Assembly: GCA_039720395.1 (NCBI GenBank)
Contig: CM077833.1
Coordinates: 30,849,478-30,913,477, forward strand
Length of the DNA: 64,000 nucleotides
Source: Liquidambar formosana
Taxonomy: Eukaryota > Streptophyta > Magnoliopsida > Saxifragales > Altingiaceae
Direction: 5' to 3'
A model generated the notes under the pieces. The model was not told the DNA's origin. It ran no database searches and saw only the letters and a list, made by a program, of their open reading frames with translations. Below, piece after piece: positions 18,275 to 28,800 of the stretch. The position numbers were made by a program, and so were the translations under genes. How positions within the stretch are numbered: the first letter of the stretch is position 1; every line of letters begins with the position of its first letter.

Positions 18275-18911
18275 TCAACAAAGAAAACTACCAAAGATTT
18301 GATAAAATCTAAATAAGTACAATGATTCAAAGATTACAATCAGCAGGCTAAGGCGGCAGTCTCCACTCTCCAACTTATTTGGATTGACTACAACCATAAC
18401 AGGGGCCGAGTAGGAGAAATTCCTATACAAAATAACACCGCAACATAACATCACAACTGCAATTGATGCAAACACATCATTGCTCATCTCATAAACCAAA
18501 ACCTGCATTAGGGCTCCCAATAACGCATCCCAAAAACCCATGTCTGATGAAGCACGGCGGAGGTGGCCCTAAGCAATGAAGCAGTACGGTGTATGAGACC
18601 AAGGTCTCGATACAGTAGTAGTTATGCGGTAAACAGTGTCGCAGTATTATAGCAGCACAAAGAGTAATCACATCTACCCCAGATCTAACTGTGCGTCCGA
18701 TTGGTTGGCTCAGTGTACCTCGACCAAAAGCATATGCCATGCATAGAACCCAAAATTGAAACGTCAAAAGTGAACAGTAAATGAGGAGTACAAGCGTCAA
18801 GTGTTCATATGGATCGAACATAGGGAAATAATCGCTCACACATGAATAAAGTCCCAAAACACCCCTAACCTCGAACACAGAACCCACAAGAAGCCAGAAG
18901 ATGCCCTTCAT
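18275..18911 (-). pseudogene. unknown multi-membrane-segment protein, copy a, one frameshift
   Basis: I do not recognise this family. From the ATG at 18911 the frame runs through several hydrophobic segments (MKGIFWLLVG, then VDVITLCAAIILRHCL, then VSYTVLLHCLG). It then goes out of frame near 18560, where one extra C turns the expected GGG-CAC-CTC into GGGCCACCTC. The continuation is in the next frame: MGFWDALLGALMQVLV, VFASIAVVMLCCGVILYR, ending at 18275. Read across the break, the product is about 200 residues with four or more membrane segments. It is clearly homologous to the copies at 21318-21545, 44609-44876, 46525-48085 and 50208-50801. A possible 5' non-coding exon lies near 20261-20345. 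The single indel could be a sequence error, so this may be a working gene. Confidence 0.65.
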
Positions 18912-20847
18912 TTCTGGAAGGAAAAATATGGCTTACATTTCAGGAGTATCATCATAAAATAATGCTTAAATCTAGAAAAGCATGGATGTTCTAGTATCCA
19001 GTAATATATGCAGATTCCCACAAAGTATAGCATTAGAAGAAATCTTTAACTTAACATTACCATATATTTTTTATAAGGAACACTACCATATATTTAGATA
19101 TTCTGTACTCTATATTTTAGACACATAACAAAATATAACAATAATAAATCACAAGGACATGACAGGTTTGCACAAATTAAATCAATCCTTCGATGCAGAT
19201 ATTTAGCAAACCACATTTTGTGTCTATAAATACAGGGAGAGAGAGAGAGAGAGCAATAATCACATTCCGTAAACCTAGACAAAAAATAGTACAAATATAT
19301 ATATATTTTTTATAAGAAAAATTCAGTACAAATATCTTTCACCAATATTTTAAGTCTCCAAGGAGCACTACTCAGATTCCCAGGCACATCCCTTGCAGTT
19401 ATAAAGTAAAGAGCAATAATCACTCTCCGTAAACCCTCTTGCCAAGCCAACTCAATCCTAATTTTAAATGTCATCAGCTCATGTCTTAGCACAAAACACG
19501 GAGTAACAGCAAGGGCAAAGGCGCAAAAAACCTCACCCATATGATCCCTAATAGCCCCCCTACACTAACTAGAACCCCCCCAAAAAGAGTTACCAGCCAA
19601 TGACCCACTCGTACTCATTAATGAAAGCCTACAGCAGGAGGTTCTCATATACATCCTATTTCAATCTTCTGCACAAACGTTATGGGCAAATTTCATCCTG
19701 CCAACAACTTTCTATTACAGGCAGCAACCTCAACTATGCCTTGCAAAGCAAACCACAATCTGACATCATTAATTACTCAGTTCATCAAAAACTTCTCTGG
19801 CGAAAAGGAATTTCGAAAAATTTATGTTATTTTTCTTCATCCTAAACATCTTACACACAATAGCTGCCAATAGACCTATCCTGATGTCATTAGCCAAACT
19901 GCAATGTATCCTACAACACTACACAACAGCCTTGTCTAAGAAAACATCTTATACAGAGAAAGATAAATAAGTTTTCGATTTCTGATGAGAAGCGAATTAG
20001 TATTCTTTAGAGACCTTAATTTAAACAGCAAGTGTTTTATTATGATCGGTGGAGTTTATGGGACCGTGCCTAGTTATGTACTTTAAATTTTAATAAGGTT
20101 ATTGCCAAGAAAAAAAAAATTCGGTAAAAGACAAATCATTACAACAAAACAACTCAGTTTTAAAACAACACAACAAATGAGATCTACAGGAACAACAACA
20201 ACAACAAAAAAATAAAATAATAAATAATAAAATACTCCAAAGAAAAGCAAGAACTACCTGCTAGGTATGATGAAAATCTCTACTTTCTCTATCAAGGGTA
20301 TATACGGCGGCCGACGCTTGCAATCCGGCGAGAAATAACCCTATATTTGATATGCCGGATAGGCCGGATAGGATAAACATATAATTTTCATGTGTTTTGT
20401 GCTATTTTCAAATAAGGGGTATAATAAACCCACCAAAGAGGTGGTATATTTTTATCCTAGAACACTATCTCATTTAAAATAACAATGGGATAGAAATTGT
20501 CCAAGAGACCATCTTCTCCACTTCAAACAAAGCAACCAAAAACTTTTTGTTCATCCAATAATCATATCCTATCCAACCTTTTAATTCAATATACCAAACA
20601 TAGCCAGGGTATGTTGGGATGATACAACAAGGCTACAAGGGTTTCGTTTCAGAGAGAACACTGCTACGGTTTGGGGTTTGGAGAAAGGGGGCACTTGGGT
20701 TTGATTTGAGAATGAGGGTACTGCTATCAGGGTTTGGGATTTGGAGAAAGGGGGCGCTAGGGTTTAATTTGAGAACGAGGGGATTTGGGGTTTCGAGAAG
20801 GAGAAAGGGGGCGGTAGAGTTTGAGAAAGAGGTGAAGCATTTTAAGA
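18912..20847. other. upstream region of the minus-strand membrane-protein copy
   Basis: No coding gene is seen. GA microsatellite near 19238-19255. On the minus strand, 20345 to about 20261 looks like a leader exon ending CAG before GTAGTT, and a TTCCAG acceptor lies just before the ATG at 18911. A leader intron of about 1.35 kb is therefore possible. Confidence 0.35.
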
Positions 20848-20994
20848 GGGGAATTACAGATTGGTCCGACTGGACAAATAATTACAGTTCAATTAAAATA
20901 ACTACTAACTTTCTAGTGAAGTCATACTGATTTAACTAATAATGAGTGCTAACTTAATTATTTTCCTGGTTCTGGACCAATTTGTAAGTCTCCC
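20848..20994. mobile_element. 147-bp MITE, Mutator-like family (copy 1)
   Basis: Terminal inverted repeats: left GGGGAATTACAGATTGGTCC, right ending GGACCAATTTGTAAGTCTCCC. The interior (ATTACAG, ACTAACTT, TAATAATGAGTGCTAACTTAATTA) matches the copy at 29762-29911, which has a clean 9-bp target duplication. The target duplication here is degraded. No coding capacity. Confidence 0.75.
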
Positions 20995-21317
20995 AATTTT
21001 TTTAATGAGCACGATTCGATGCGTTTGAGGGAGATACAACGAGTGGTTAATTTGATTTTTTTGATAGAGGTTACTTTCTTAGAGATATATTACTTTGATC
21101 CCTAAAATTGATAATCCTACAAAGTCAAATCATTTCATACATATTAATTTTTTTTTTTTTAATAAGAACATATTAATTTATAGGACATTAGTTATAAGAT
21201 TATAGTAAAATTTTTAGCTAATAGATTAAAGCATTGGGGCAGGTTATTGCCACTACAAAATATCCTAAGCATCTCTCATTTGTTTTAAGCTTTCAAGATT
21301 TAATAAAAAATATAAAA

Positions 21318-21545
21318 AGTGTCGATATAGTAGTAGCTATGCTATAAACAGTCTCGTAGTATTATAGCAACACAAAAAGTAATCGCATCTACCCCAGATC
21401 TAACTATGCGTTCGATTGGTTGGCTCAATGTACGTCGACCAAAAGCATATGCCATGCAAAGAAGCCAAAGTTGAAACGACAAGTGAACAGTAAATGAGGA
21501 GTGCAAGTTTCAAGTGTTCATATTGTTTGAACACAGGGATGGGAA
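21318..21545 (-). pseudogene. truncated copy b of the unknown membrane-protein family
   Basis: About 228 bp very similar to 18605-18835 in the same orientation. The shared stretches include GATCTAACT, CGATTGGTTGGCTCA, CGACCAAAAGCATATGCCATGCA and AGTGAACAGTAAATGAGGAGT. It covers only the middle of the frame and has small indels, so it is a dead fragment. Both ends stop abruptly. Confidence 0.8.
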
Positions 21546-22150
21546 ATGCTAGTTAGCCCCACACTTTGCCCTATAATATTGCCCTACTTAGCTGATTTCA
21601 TAATCTTCTTCACTCTTCTTCTCATTTATTGCCATTCTCCCCTCATTAACACAATGCAACCTTCAATTTCAACACCAACTTAGCCGAATCCAGAATCTTC
21701 TTCATTCTTTTCCTTCTCCACCTCCATTCTCTCCTTTTCTAGACTCTTTTATCTCCTTCTCTCTCTTCTTTATATATATATATATCTAGATCGTTCCAAC
21801 TCACTGCCATTCTTGAAGTGTCTAGAAGCAACCAAGTCGGTGAAGAACCGACTCCTAGAGTCGGCAACAACAACTATAAAAGGGGGTAAGGGCCTCCCTT
21901 GTGTGCAAGTTAGTGTGAAGTAAACTCAAATGAGGGTTGTCAGAGAGTGTTCTTCAGTGTAGCATAATTGTGCGTGAGTGTGAGTTCCTAGTGTGTATAG
22001 CAAGTATAGAGAAGTAGAATGTGAGTGAGGTGCTCTTACTTATACAGTTCCTTTCCTTGTGAGTGGTTGTGAGATTCTTGTGTAAAATATATTTTGTGCA
22101 CTATCAATAAAAAAGTTATTGTATTAATAAAAAACCCCAAATCTGTGAAT
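21546..22150 (+). other. possible LTR-like or transcribed non-coding unit
   Basis: Pyrimidine-rich DNA is followed by CTATAAAAGG near 21875, a G/T-rich stretch, then AATAAAA signals at about 22106 and 22126. That is the promoter plus polyadenylation layout of an LTR or a short non-coding transcript. I find no TG...CA ends with target duplication and no primer-binding site, so the call is weak. Confidence 0.25.
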
Positions 22151-24180
22151 GGTCTCATTTCCTGAAGGGCTAGCCCCCCGACCACCACCATCATATGGAC
22201 GCCCACACATGCCTCACTCTTTTATTTGAAATACTGGGAAAAGAGAGTAAAGGCTAAGCAACACAAATACCCGATCGTTTTACCCAAGTAGCCATGATTG
22301 GCAAGACTTTCACTATACCGAAGCAACTAAGTGTAAACCTCACTCCTTTGGTCTTCCCATGCTCTTTAGATACTTAGTTTCAGATAGAAAAACAGTTCCG
22401 ATGAAGGTGCTGAACAGATACAGAAACCACCAAAAGTTTCTAGTGGCTGAGGACGATAACAAAAACATTTTCATACCTCGGAAGTCAGCCATTTTAATGT
22501 GAGTTTATGAAAGGTAAAATAAGGGAAAGGGGTATAAGGCAGTAGGCTAGGGTAGGAGAGGCTAGGATTTTCAGAGCAAAAGGTTTTAGACGGAGAAAGG
22601 TGGTACGAAATGAGGCTTGTGTGGTTAATAATGGTCTATATAAAGTGGAAGGATGGTGCAGTGATAGTAGCAAGTAGGGTATGAGAAATTTTTGTGGCCA
22701 CCGGGCGCGTAGCCAAAACGCGGGAACATCCATTAGTCTGGCAAATATAGCTGGACAGCTGCACAAAAGACCAAGAACGGTTATTTAGGGATGATCAAGT
22801 GATTTTAGCGATCTCTCCTATAGGGAAACCCAACAGAAGAAAGGTAATCCAAGGTGACCCTGGTAAACCATGTGAGAAGAAAATAAAAAACCATGTTAGA
22901 AAGTTATATTTAACAATAAGAGAGGGGGTTCTTGGTCTATGTTTACTGTACTCAAATTTAACCTCATGATATTAGTAATAATAACTACTAACTAGGATCG
23001 ATCAGGGTAACAACAAGAAAACTTTACGCTCCGAAATAAATTTATTGAAAGGACCAAATTACCTCTTGAGTTTTCTAAGGCTGATTTTAACTTCCTCATA
23101 CTCATGCTTGTGTAATGTGGCCACCTAGGACAATTACAAGTCTACATCTTTGGATTAGAAGAAAAAGTAAGCAAAATCAGCATTATCAATCTCTGCACAC
23201 TCGGCTTCATCTATTCATTCATTCAATACAATGCCAAAAGTGTCTTTTTTTCCCCCCTCAATGGGTACCCAAATTGCTACGTTACCACCCAATTAGATTG
23301 CTTGCGACACAAATGTGTGAAACATAATATATAAATCTAGACTTTGTAACTAAAATATTCAGAAAGTCTATTCAATCAAATACTTATAGAGAGTAAAGGA
23401 GTGATGCTACTCAAATCCCAAAGTTGATTAGCAAATTTAGCACTATTGATGTCAATTTTTTTCCCTCATGTTATGTATATGATTTAAACCCTAAGTCAAT
23501 TCACTCAATGATAACTTGTTGATATCGATTACTAAAATTATCATATTCCATCAAATAAATCTTAGCCCGTGGATAAGTAATTATCTTAATTATAAGTCTT
23601 GGAGAGACAAGATAACCGAAGAATTTTCTCTAGCTACCAAAAAAGAAATAAAAATAAAAATAAAAGAAAAAGATTTCTAGACCCTGCGAACAGGGGGTGT
23701 TTGGCTATAAGGGTATTGAAAATTTTGGGTCCATGAGCCTTCTGATGGATGACCAACGGTTGTTGATGAGAAATTCATGCTCTTTGACTAAATTGGTTTT
23801 TAAATTTTCCAAAAATATCGTGCCCCCTGAGTCGTCTGATCGATGACCAGGGATGATTGATGATAAATAAAGGGGTGTTGCTGTTGATCTTGTTCTCCAA
23901 GCCAGGCAACTTGTTCTTTTTGGATTTCGTTCCAAGTTTCCCATCTCCACTCAAATCTGGCACTGCCTCATTTAGACCAAGCTGTTAAAAGGAAACACAA
24001 AAAAGGAAATGAAAATAGGGCGGTGCTTTGCTGCTCCGGGCCTTTATTAGCATCCAGACTTGCTTCTTCTTCTTTTCCTTTCTTCTTCTTTCCTTTTTTT
24101 TTTTTTTTTTAGTTTGATGGTCAAGCTGTCTGGATCAGTTTATGCATACCTTGATTAAATCCTTTCTCGGGCAATCTTAA
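22151..24180. other. intergenic, nothing recognised
   Basis: No supportable gene. Minus-strand frames at 22494-22766 and 23705-23963 are 60-90 codons, without recognisable similarity or splice context. The latter contains a diverged direct repeat (TCTGATGGATGACCA / TCTGATCGATGACCA). Confidence 0.45.
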
Positions 24181-24288
24181 GGATGTACTCCCTCACATTG
24201 GCTTGGTGCATTTAAAAATTAATTCCTGAAGTATGGATGTACTCCCTCACATTGGCTTGGTGCATTTAAAAATTAATTCCTGAAGTAC
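24181..24288. repeat. 54-bp perfect tandem duplication
   Basis: The unit beginning GGATGTACTCCCTCACATTG at 24181 repeats exactly at 24235, differing only in the last base of the second unit. It immediately precedes the foldback element at 24371. Confidence 0.95.
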
Positions 24289-24370
24289 TTTCCAGAGGAA
24301 TCGAACCCAGATTGATAGAATAGAGAGGCTCTCTTCCTACCAATTGGATTAACTCCCTTAGGTACATCCA

Positions 24371-24765
24371 AAAATTGCTTGGCACCTCTCAACCCCTATG
24401 TCTTTTTAAGGTTTATGAAAAATGTAAAAAGTTTTTATGAAAAATGGCCTTATAATCCTTTGGAAAACATCATTTTGAATAATTTTGCAAAAAAAAGTTT
24501 TTCCAAATTTTATTATTTCAATAGATTTTTTTGCCATTCGCAAGTCTCTTTTTTTGTAAAAGTAAAAAAATTCTACTTATATGATAATTTTTGGAAATAC
24601 CTTTTTCTACAAACTTGTTCAAAAGGATATTTTCTGATGGACTAAGCGATCATTTTTTGTTAAACCTTTTATTTTTTTTATAAAACCTTGATAAACCAAA
24701 GGGATTAAGAAGTGCAATACAGTCTTGGGTGCCAATAAAGGCCCTCCACTCCAAATTGGTTAGAG
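24371..24765. mobile_element. long foldback element (copy 1)
   Basis: The left arm (GGTTTATGAAAAATGTAAAAAG... GGAAAACATCATTTTGAATAATTTT) and right arm (...ACAGTCTTGGGTGCCAATAAAGGCC) form a large imperfect inverted repeat. It is homologous to the better preserved palindrome at 49425-49840, which ends in AAGTCTTTGGGTGCCAATAGAGGCC. It is a non-autonomous element; the superfamily cannot be fixed because no clean target duplication is visible. Confidence 0.65.
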
Positions 24766-25299
24766 CCCAAAAAAGCCCAATTAATGACTGGCCCATGAAA
24801 AAAGGGTCAAATTTGAGACATTCGGTTTTTTGAAACATAGATCTCAAAGACAAAATGTTTTACCACTGGTTATTTTCTTTTATTTACTTTGTCTTTTCGG
24901 GGAGCTTGGTTTTTGAGATTTTGGGTTGGTTGTGGTCGTTAGTGAGAGTGGGAATGATTAAAGGCCTAAAGCAACTCAGCCAATGGTAACTGGCATGGAC
25001 CTTTGTGTATCAGAACTTCAGAAGCAGCTGCAGCCAACCGAAGGCCGGCCCACCCAGTCCAAGACTTGACACAACAAAGTTAATAGGGACCGGTCATTGC
25101 AATCCCTTAATTTTGAACAGAGGGCGGCTAATTCTGGTCCAAACCAAATAGAGACTACCAATACCAACTCTACACAAAATAGGACACTCCGATTCAAATA
25201 TCTAAAATAGGTAAATAGCAACTGGTTATTTTTAAAGCAATTGGTCAATCTTCCGCATTAGTATGTTCAAAATATATAATTGGATACATGTTAGCCTAT
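24766..25299. other. intergenic, nothing recognised
   Basis: No gene, repeat or transposon terminus is evident. A minus-strand frame (25018-25248) of 76 codons has no recognisable similarity. Confidence 0.4.
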
Positions 25300-25410
25300 T
25301 AGGCTTGCTCCATACATCCAAGTAAAGATTAGGTAAGGAAGCAGCAAGCCTTGGAGAATAGGAGTCTTGAATGACAGTAACAGTAGGGATTTCTGTGAAA
25401 GCGGAAGCAA
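25300..25410 (+). pseudogene. fragment of the ROP gene 3' end
   Basis: The sequence starts GGCTTGCTCCATA, matching the last codons of the ROP gene (…KACSI) at 17126 onward. It continues with CAAGTAAAGATTAGG (compare CAAGGAAAGCTTAGG), then after a deletion with GGAAGCAGCAAGCCTTGG and AGGGATTTCTGTGAAAGC. These match the ROP 3' UTR at about 17249-17305. It is a short duplicated fragment with no intact frame, about 8 kb from its source in the same orientation. Confidence 0.7.
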
Positions 25411-25830
25411 CGAGGAAAGCGCAAGTTGAATCATTGACTCACACTGCCGCCGAAAACACATCAACATTATGCTTCAGGGGTATTAGGTAAACCCGGACGG
25501 GACTTGCATGCGTGCATCAAGAAAACTAGAAAGGTAAAGAACATGCATGAGAATTGAAATAGATGAATGATACAAACAATCAATCAATAAATTGCCCATT
25601 AACCAAATTTTAAATACACCAACCAAATTTTTCTTTTTTCTTTTATAAAATACACGAACAGTTACAAAAGCTGATGCAACACTTTGCAAGAATACATGAA
25701 CGCTACTTCTTTGCTGCCGTAAAAACAAAGCAAGCCATCTCAATTCCGTGGAGGAAAGAAGGACTGCTCAGTTTTTGGCCATCGCCAAACAAATCACATT
25801 TCCAACAGATATTTTACAAGCCTTGGCAAG

Positions 25831-28800
25831 TCACACTTTGACAGATTCATATTTCTCACCCATGACACCACCTTTTTGTTTCTGGAATTGAATGTATCGA
25901 AGTGTGCTGGCAAAGAAAGCATCTGAAGCTGGATCTGGGGTCGTGGAGTCACTTTGCATCTCAGTAGTGATCAATTCTATCAGGCCCTGGATTGCTGCAC
26001 TTGTAATCTGCGGGTTTCCCTTCTCAAAAAAATAGATATACCTGAAGCATATTTACCCATGTATCAGGTGTCTTGTGTAAAAGCAGAAACTAAAGAAAAC
26101 AATGAAGAGGTTCAATTTGGTACAGCTCCAAGCAACTCACTTGTTTAGTATTTCAACAAAGAGTGTGACAGGCCCACTGCTACCCCGTGTAGCACTCGCC
26201 ATCTGTTGAGCAGCATTTGCAATCCTCAAGGAACGCTTGAGGCAAAGCAGAACCCTATGATTACAGAAAGCATTGGTAGTCATAAACTCTTTCCAGATTT
26301 CTGACAATTAAGCAAAATATGAAATCCCATACGAAGAAATACTAGCCTTATGTCTAGGAAACAAAAAATTGACCAATGAGAATAATATAGGGTTCAGAAC
26401 TTTTAAAAGTTTTTTATTTTTTATTTTTGAAAATAATAATTAACAAATAACGACACTCCAAATGCATATTGATGCATGAACATGAACGAGGAGCCAACAC
26501 AGTTAAATCATGTTGAATCTATTTATGACAAGTACAAGGGAGTGCACCACACCTTTCTCCATCCTTTATTCCATCCTGATCATCAACCCAAAAAAGATGT
26601 GAACATGCATAAACTGCTCTGCACTGATCAGGCTTCTTTAAAAGCTTCGCTGAATACTGACCAAAAGGAAAGCATCATATAAGTATTTTGGCGGAAACAG
26701 GCTATAAAGCAGAATAATCAAATGGTATTTACACATTATTACCCCTGTGGCCTTGTGTGTTAAAGTATCCCTATTCTCAATGCCGAAGACATTCATCCTC
26801 TGAAGAGTCCCAATTATTAGATGTATTGCAGTAAACTGGGCTTTCGAATCCTAATTGCATGGGATGCAAGTGATAAATCAAATTAGTAAGAGTTAATGTG
26901 ATCTACCACTTTATTCTTTTATAAAAAAGGAATAATACAAGTGAGTAATGGATTGGATATAGATTCAATAACAAGAAACTTATCAGACAGCAATTACCGC
27001 AATTTCTTCTTCATATAATATAAACGCCTGAGTGAAAAATTCATAAGCAACGGGCTCGAGATCACAGTCACTGGCAGCCTTGATTATTAACAAACCATAA
27101 CAAAATACAGGTTAGGAAAACAAAGGATTCTGGTCCATCAATAATTGTTTAGCATAACACTTGAGTTTTTTTTTTCTTTTTTTTTTTTTTCCCAAATAGA
27201 AAATAAAATTAAAAATGGATGGGTATTAATGCTATTGACAAGGTTTCTGTTCTTCCAGATAGAAAATAAAATTAAGCCCTACATACAAAATGTGGAAGTT
27301 CTTTGAAATAATTTCCCTAATCCTTTTCTTCTGCAAATACCCATTCTAGTCATAGCATACCTCAGCACATTGCAAGTACAATCTTAAAGCCAGTTCTGGT
27401 GCTGGAACAGTTGAAAGAGCCTCAATAGTCTGAAACAAAGAAGCCAATAAAGTTATCAAATGCACAAAGACGATGGAATATACAATACATGATTACATAC
27501 TGCAGGTGACTTATGACAGAGGAAATGCACTCACTTAAACATTTCCCAAAAGAACAATCCAAAACATAACAATCTGACCTGGACCAGCCCTGCCAGTGAA
27601 ACAGGTAAACCAGTGACCCAGCCTATCAGCTGGTTTATTTCTTATGCTGGACCATCCAGTGTGTTGACTCAGCGGACTCAATCTGGCTGGCTGAAAATTG
27701 GCCAAGTCCTCTACAACTGAGTTTCCCCAGTGTAAAATAATCTAACACACCTTGACAAGACAAGGGACCCTTATGACTTCTATGAAGTTTCGAACTTGCG
27801 ATTAACCACCATCATAGCTACACATGTTTGTTAGTTTAAATCCTCATTTAGCATCTAGTACGTACTTCAAAAAAAATTGCCTAACCAACTGTAAGAGAAT
27901 GGCTAAAGCTCCTTAACAGTAACTACAACTTTTTTCAGTAAAGTTACCTGATTCAATAGCTGAAAAATTTTCTTCGGTGTTGCAGGCACTTCTCCCCCGA
28001 TTACATCTCCATCCTGACCTTGCAATTGCCTAACCAACTGTAAGCCACAAAGAATGTTCCAAACAATTTTTCAATTTGAGGCTCATTTTCCAGGAATAAA
28101 AAATAAAAAAATCTTAACACAAGAACAAGATGTAACCGCTCCACAAGGCTTGAGTAAATCAAACTACCAAGGCTAAAAGAGAGAGACAGAGGGCAGAATT
28201 CATAGTAAAATCCAATCAACTACAGAACGTACATTCAAGAAAGTTAACTCTGCCTAGTATAAAAAATAATGACAGTACTTCATCAAACTTCAGCCTTTGG
28301 ACATGGTTAGTCTAGCAATCTAAGTCCCTCCACTTATGTGATGGCACTACTTGAATGACATTAACAATTTTCCAAGGAAGGGAAGTCCTTTACCCACAGA
28401 CATACTATTTTAATTACACATTATCCCTTCAAGCTGCAAATCTTCTGAATAAACGTAAGCAATGATCAGCTAAATCAAGTAATTTGAATAATAAGAGTAA
28501 TTATTGCATCAGTGAGAGCAATTTCCTCCAACCCACCCTATTCCTGAAGAAAGCTATAAAAGAATGCACCAATTCAACATGGCAATAGCTAAGCTTTCTT
28601 TATTTATGTGCATGTGAGAATGGCCAGATTATGACTATAAGTACCCTAACATCATGCATATAAATTGTAAAATGCAGTACATACAAAACATCATTGTCTA
28701 CTCATTCCCTTTTTGAACCACCCATCAGCAGAATCCTAGGCCTAAGTCTTGCCATTGGAATAATGATTAATTCTGTCATAATATAACTTTTCATTAAATA

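Noticed and set aside
21546..22150. LTR retrotransposon
   Set aside because: Promoter-like and polyadenylation-like signals are present, but without TG...CA ends, target duplication or primer-binding site I kept it only as a low-confidence feature.
22494..22766. 90-codon minus-strand ORF with hydrophobic stretches
   Set aside because: No family resemblance, no flanking exons, no promoter; insufficient support.
24181..24288. CRISPR-like repeats
   Set aside because: Direct adjacent 54-bp units without spacers in a plant genome are a simple tandem duplication.
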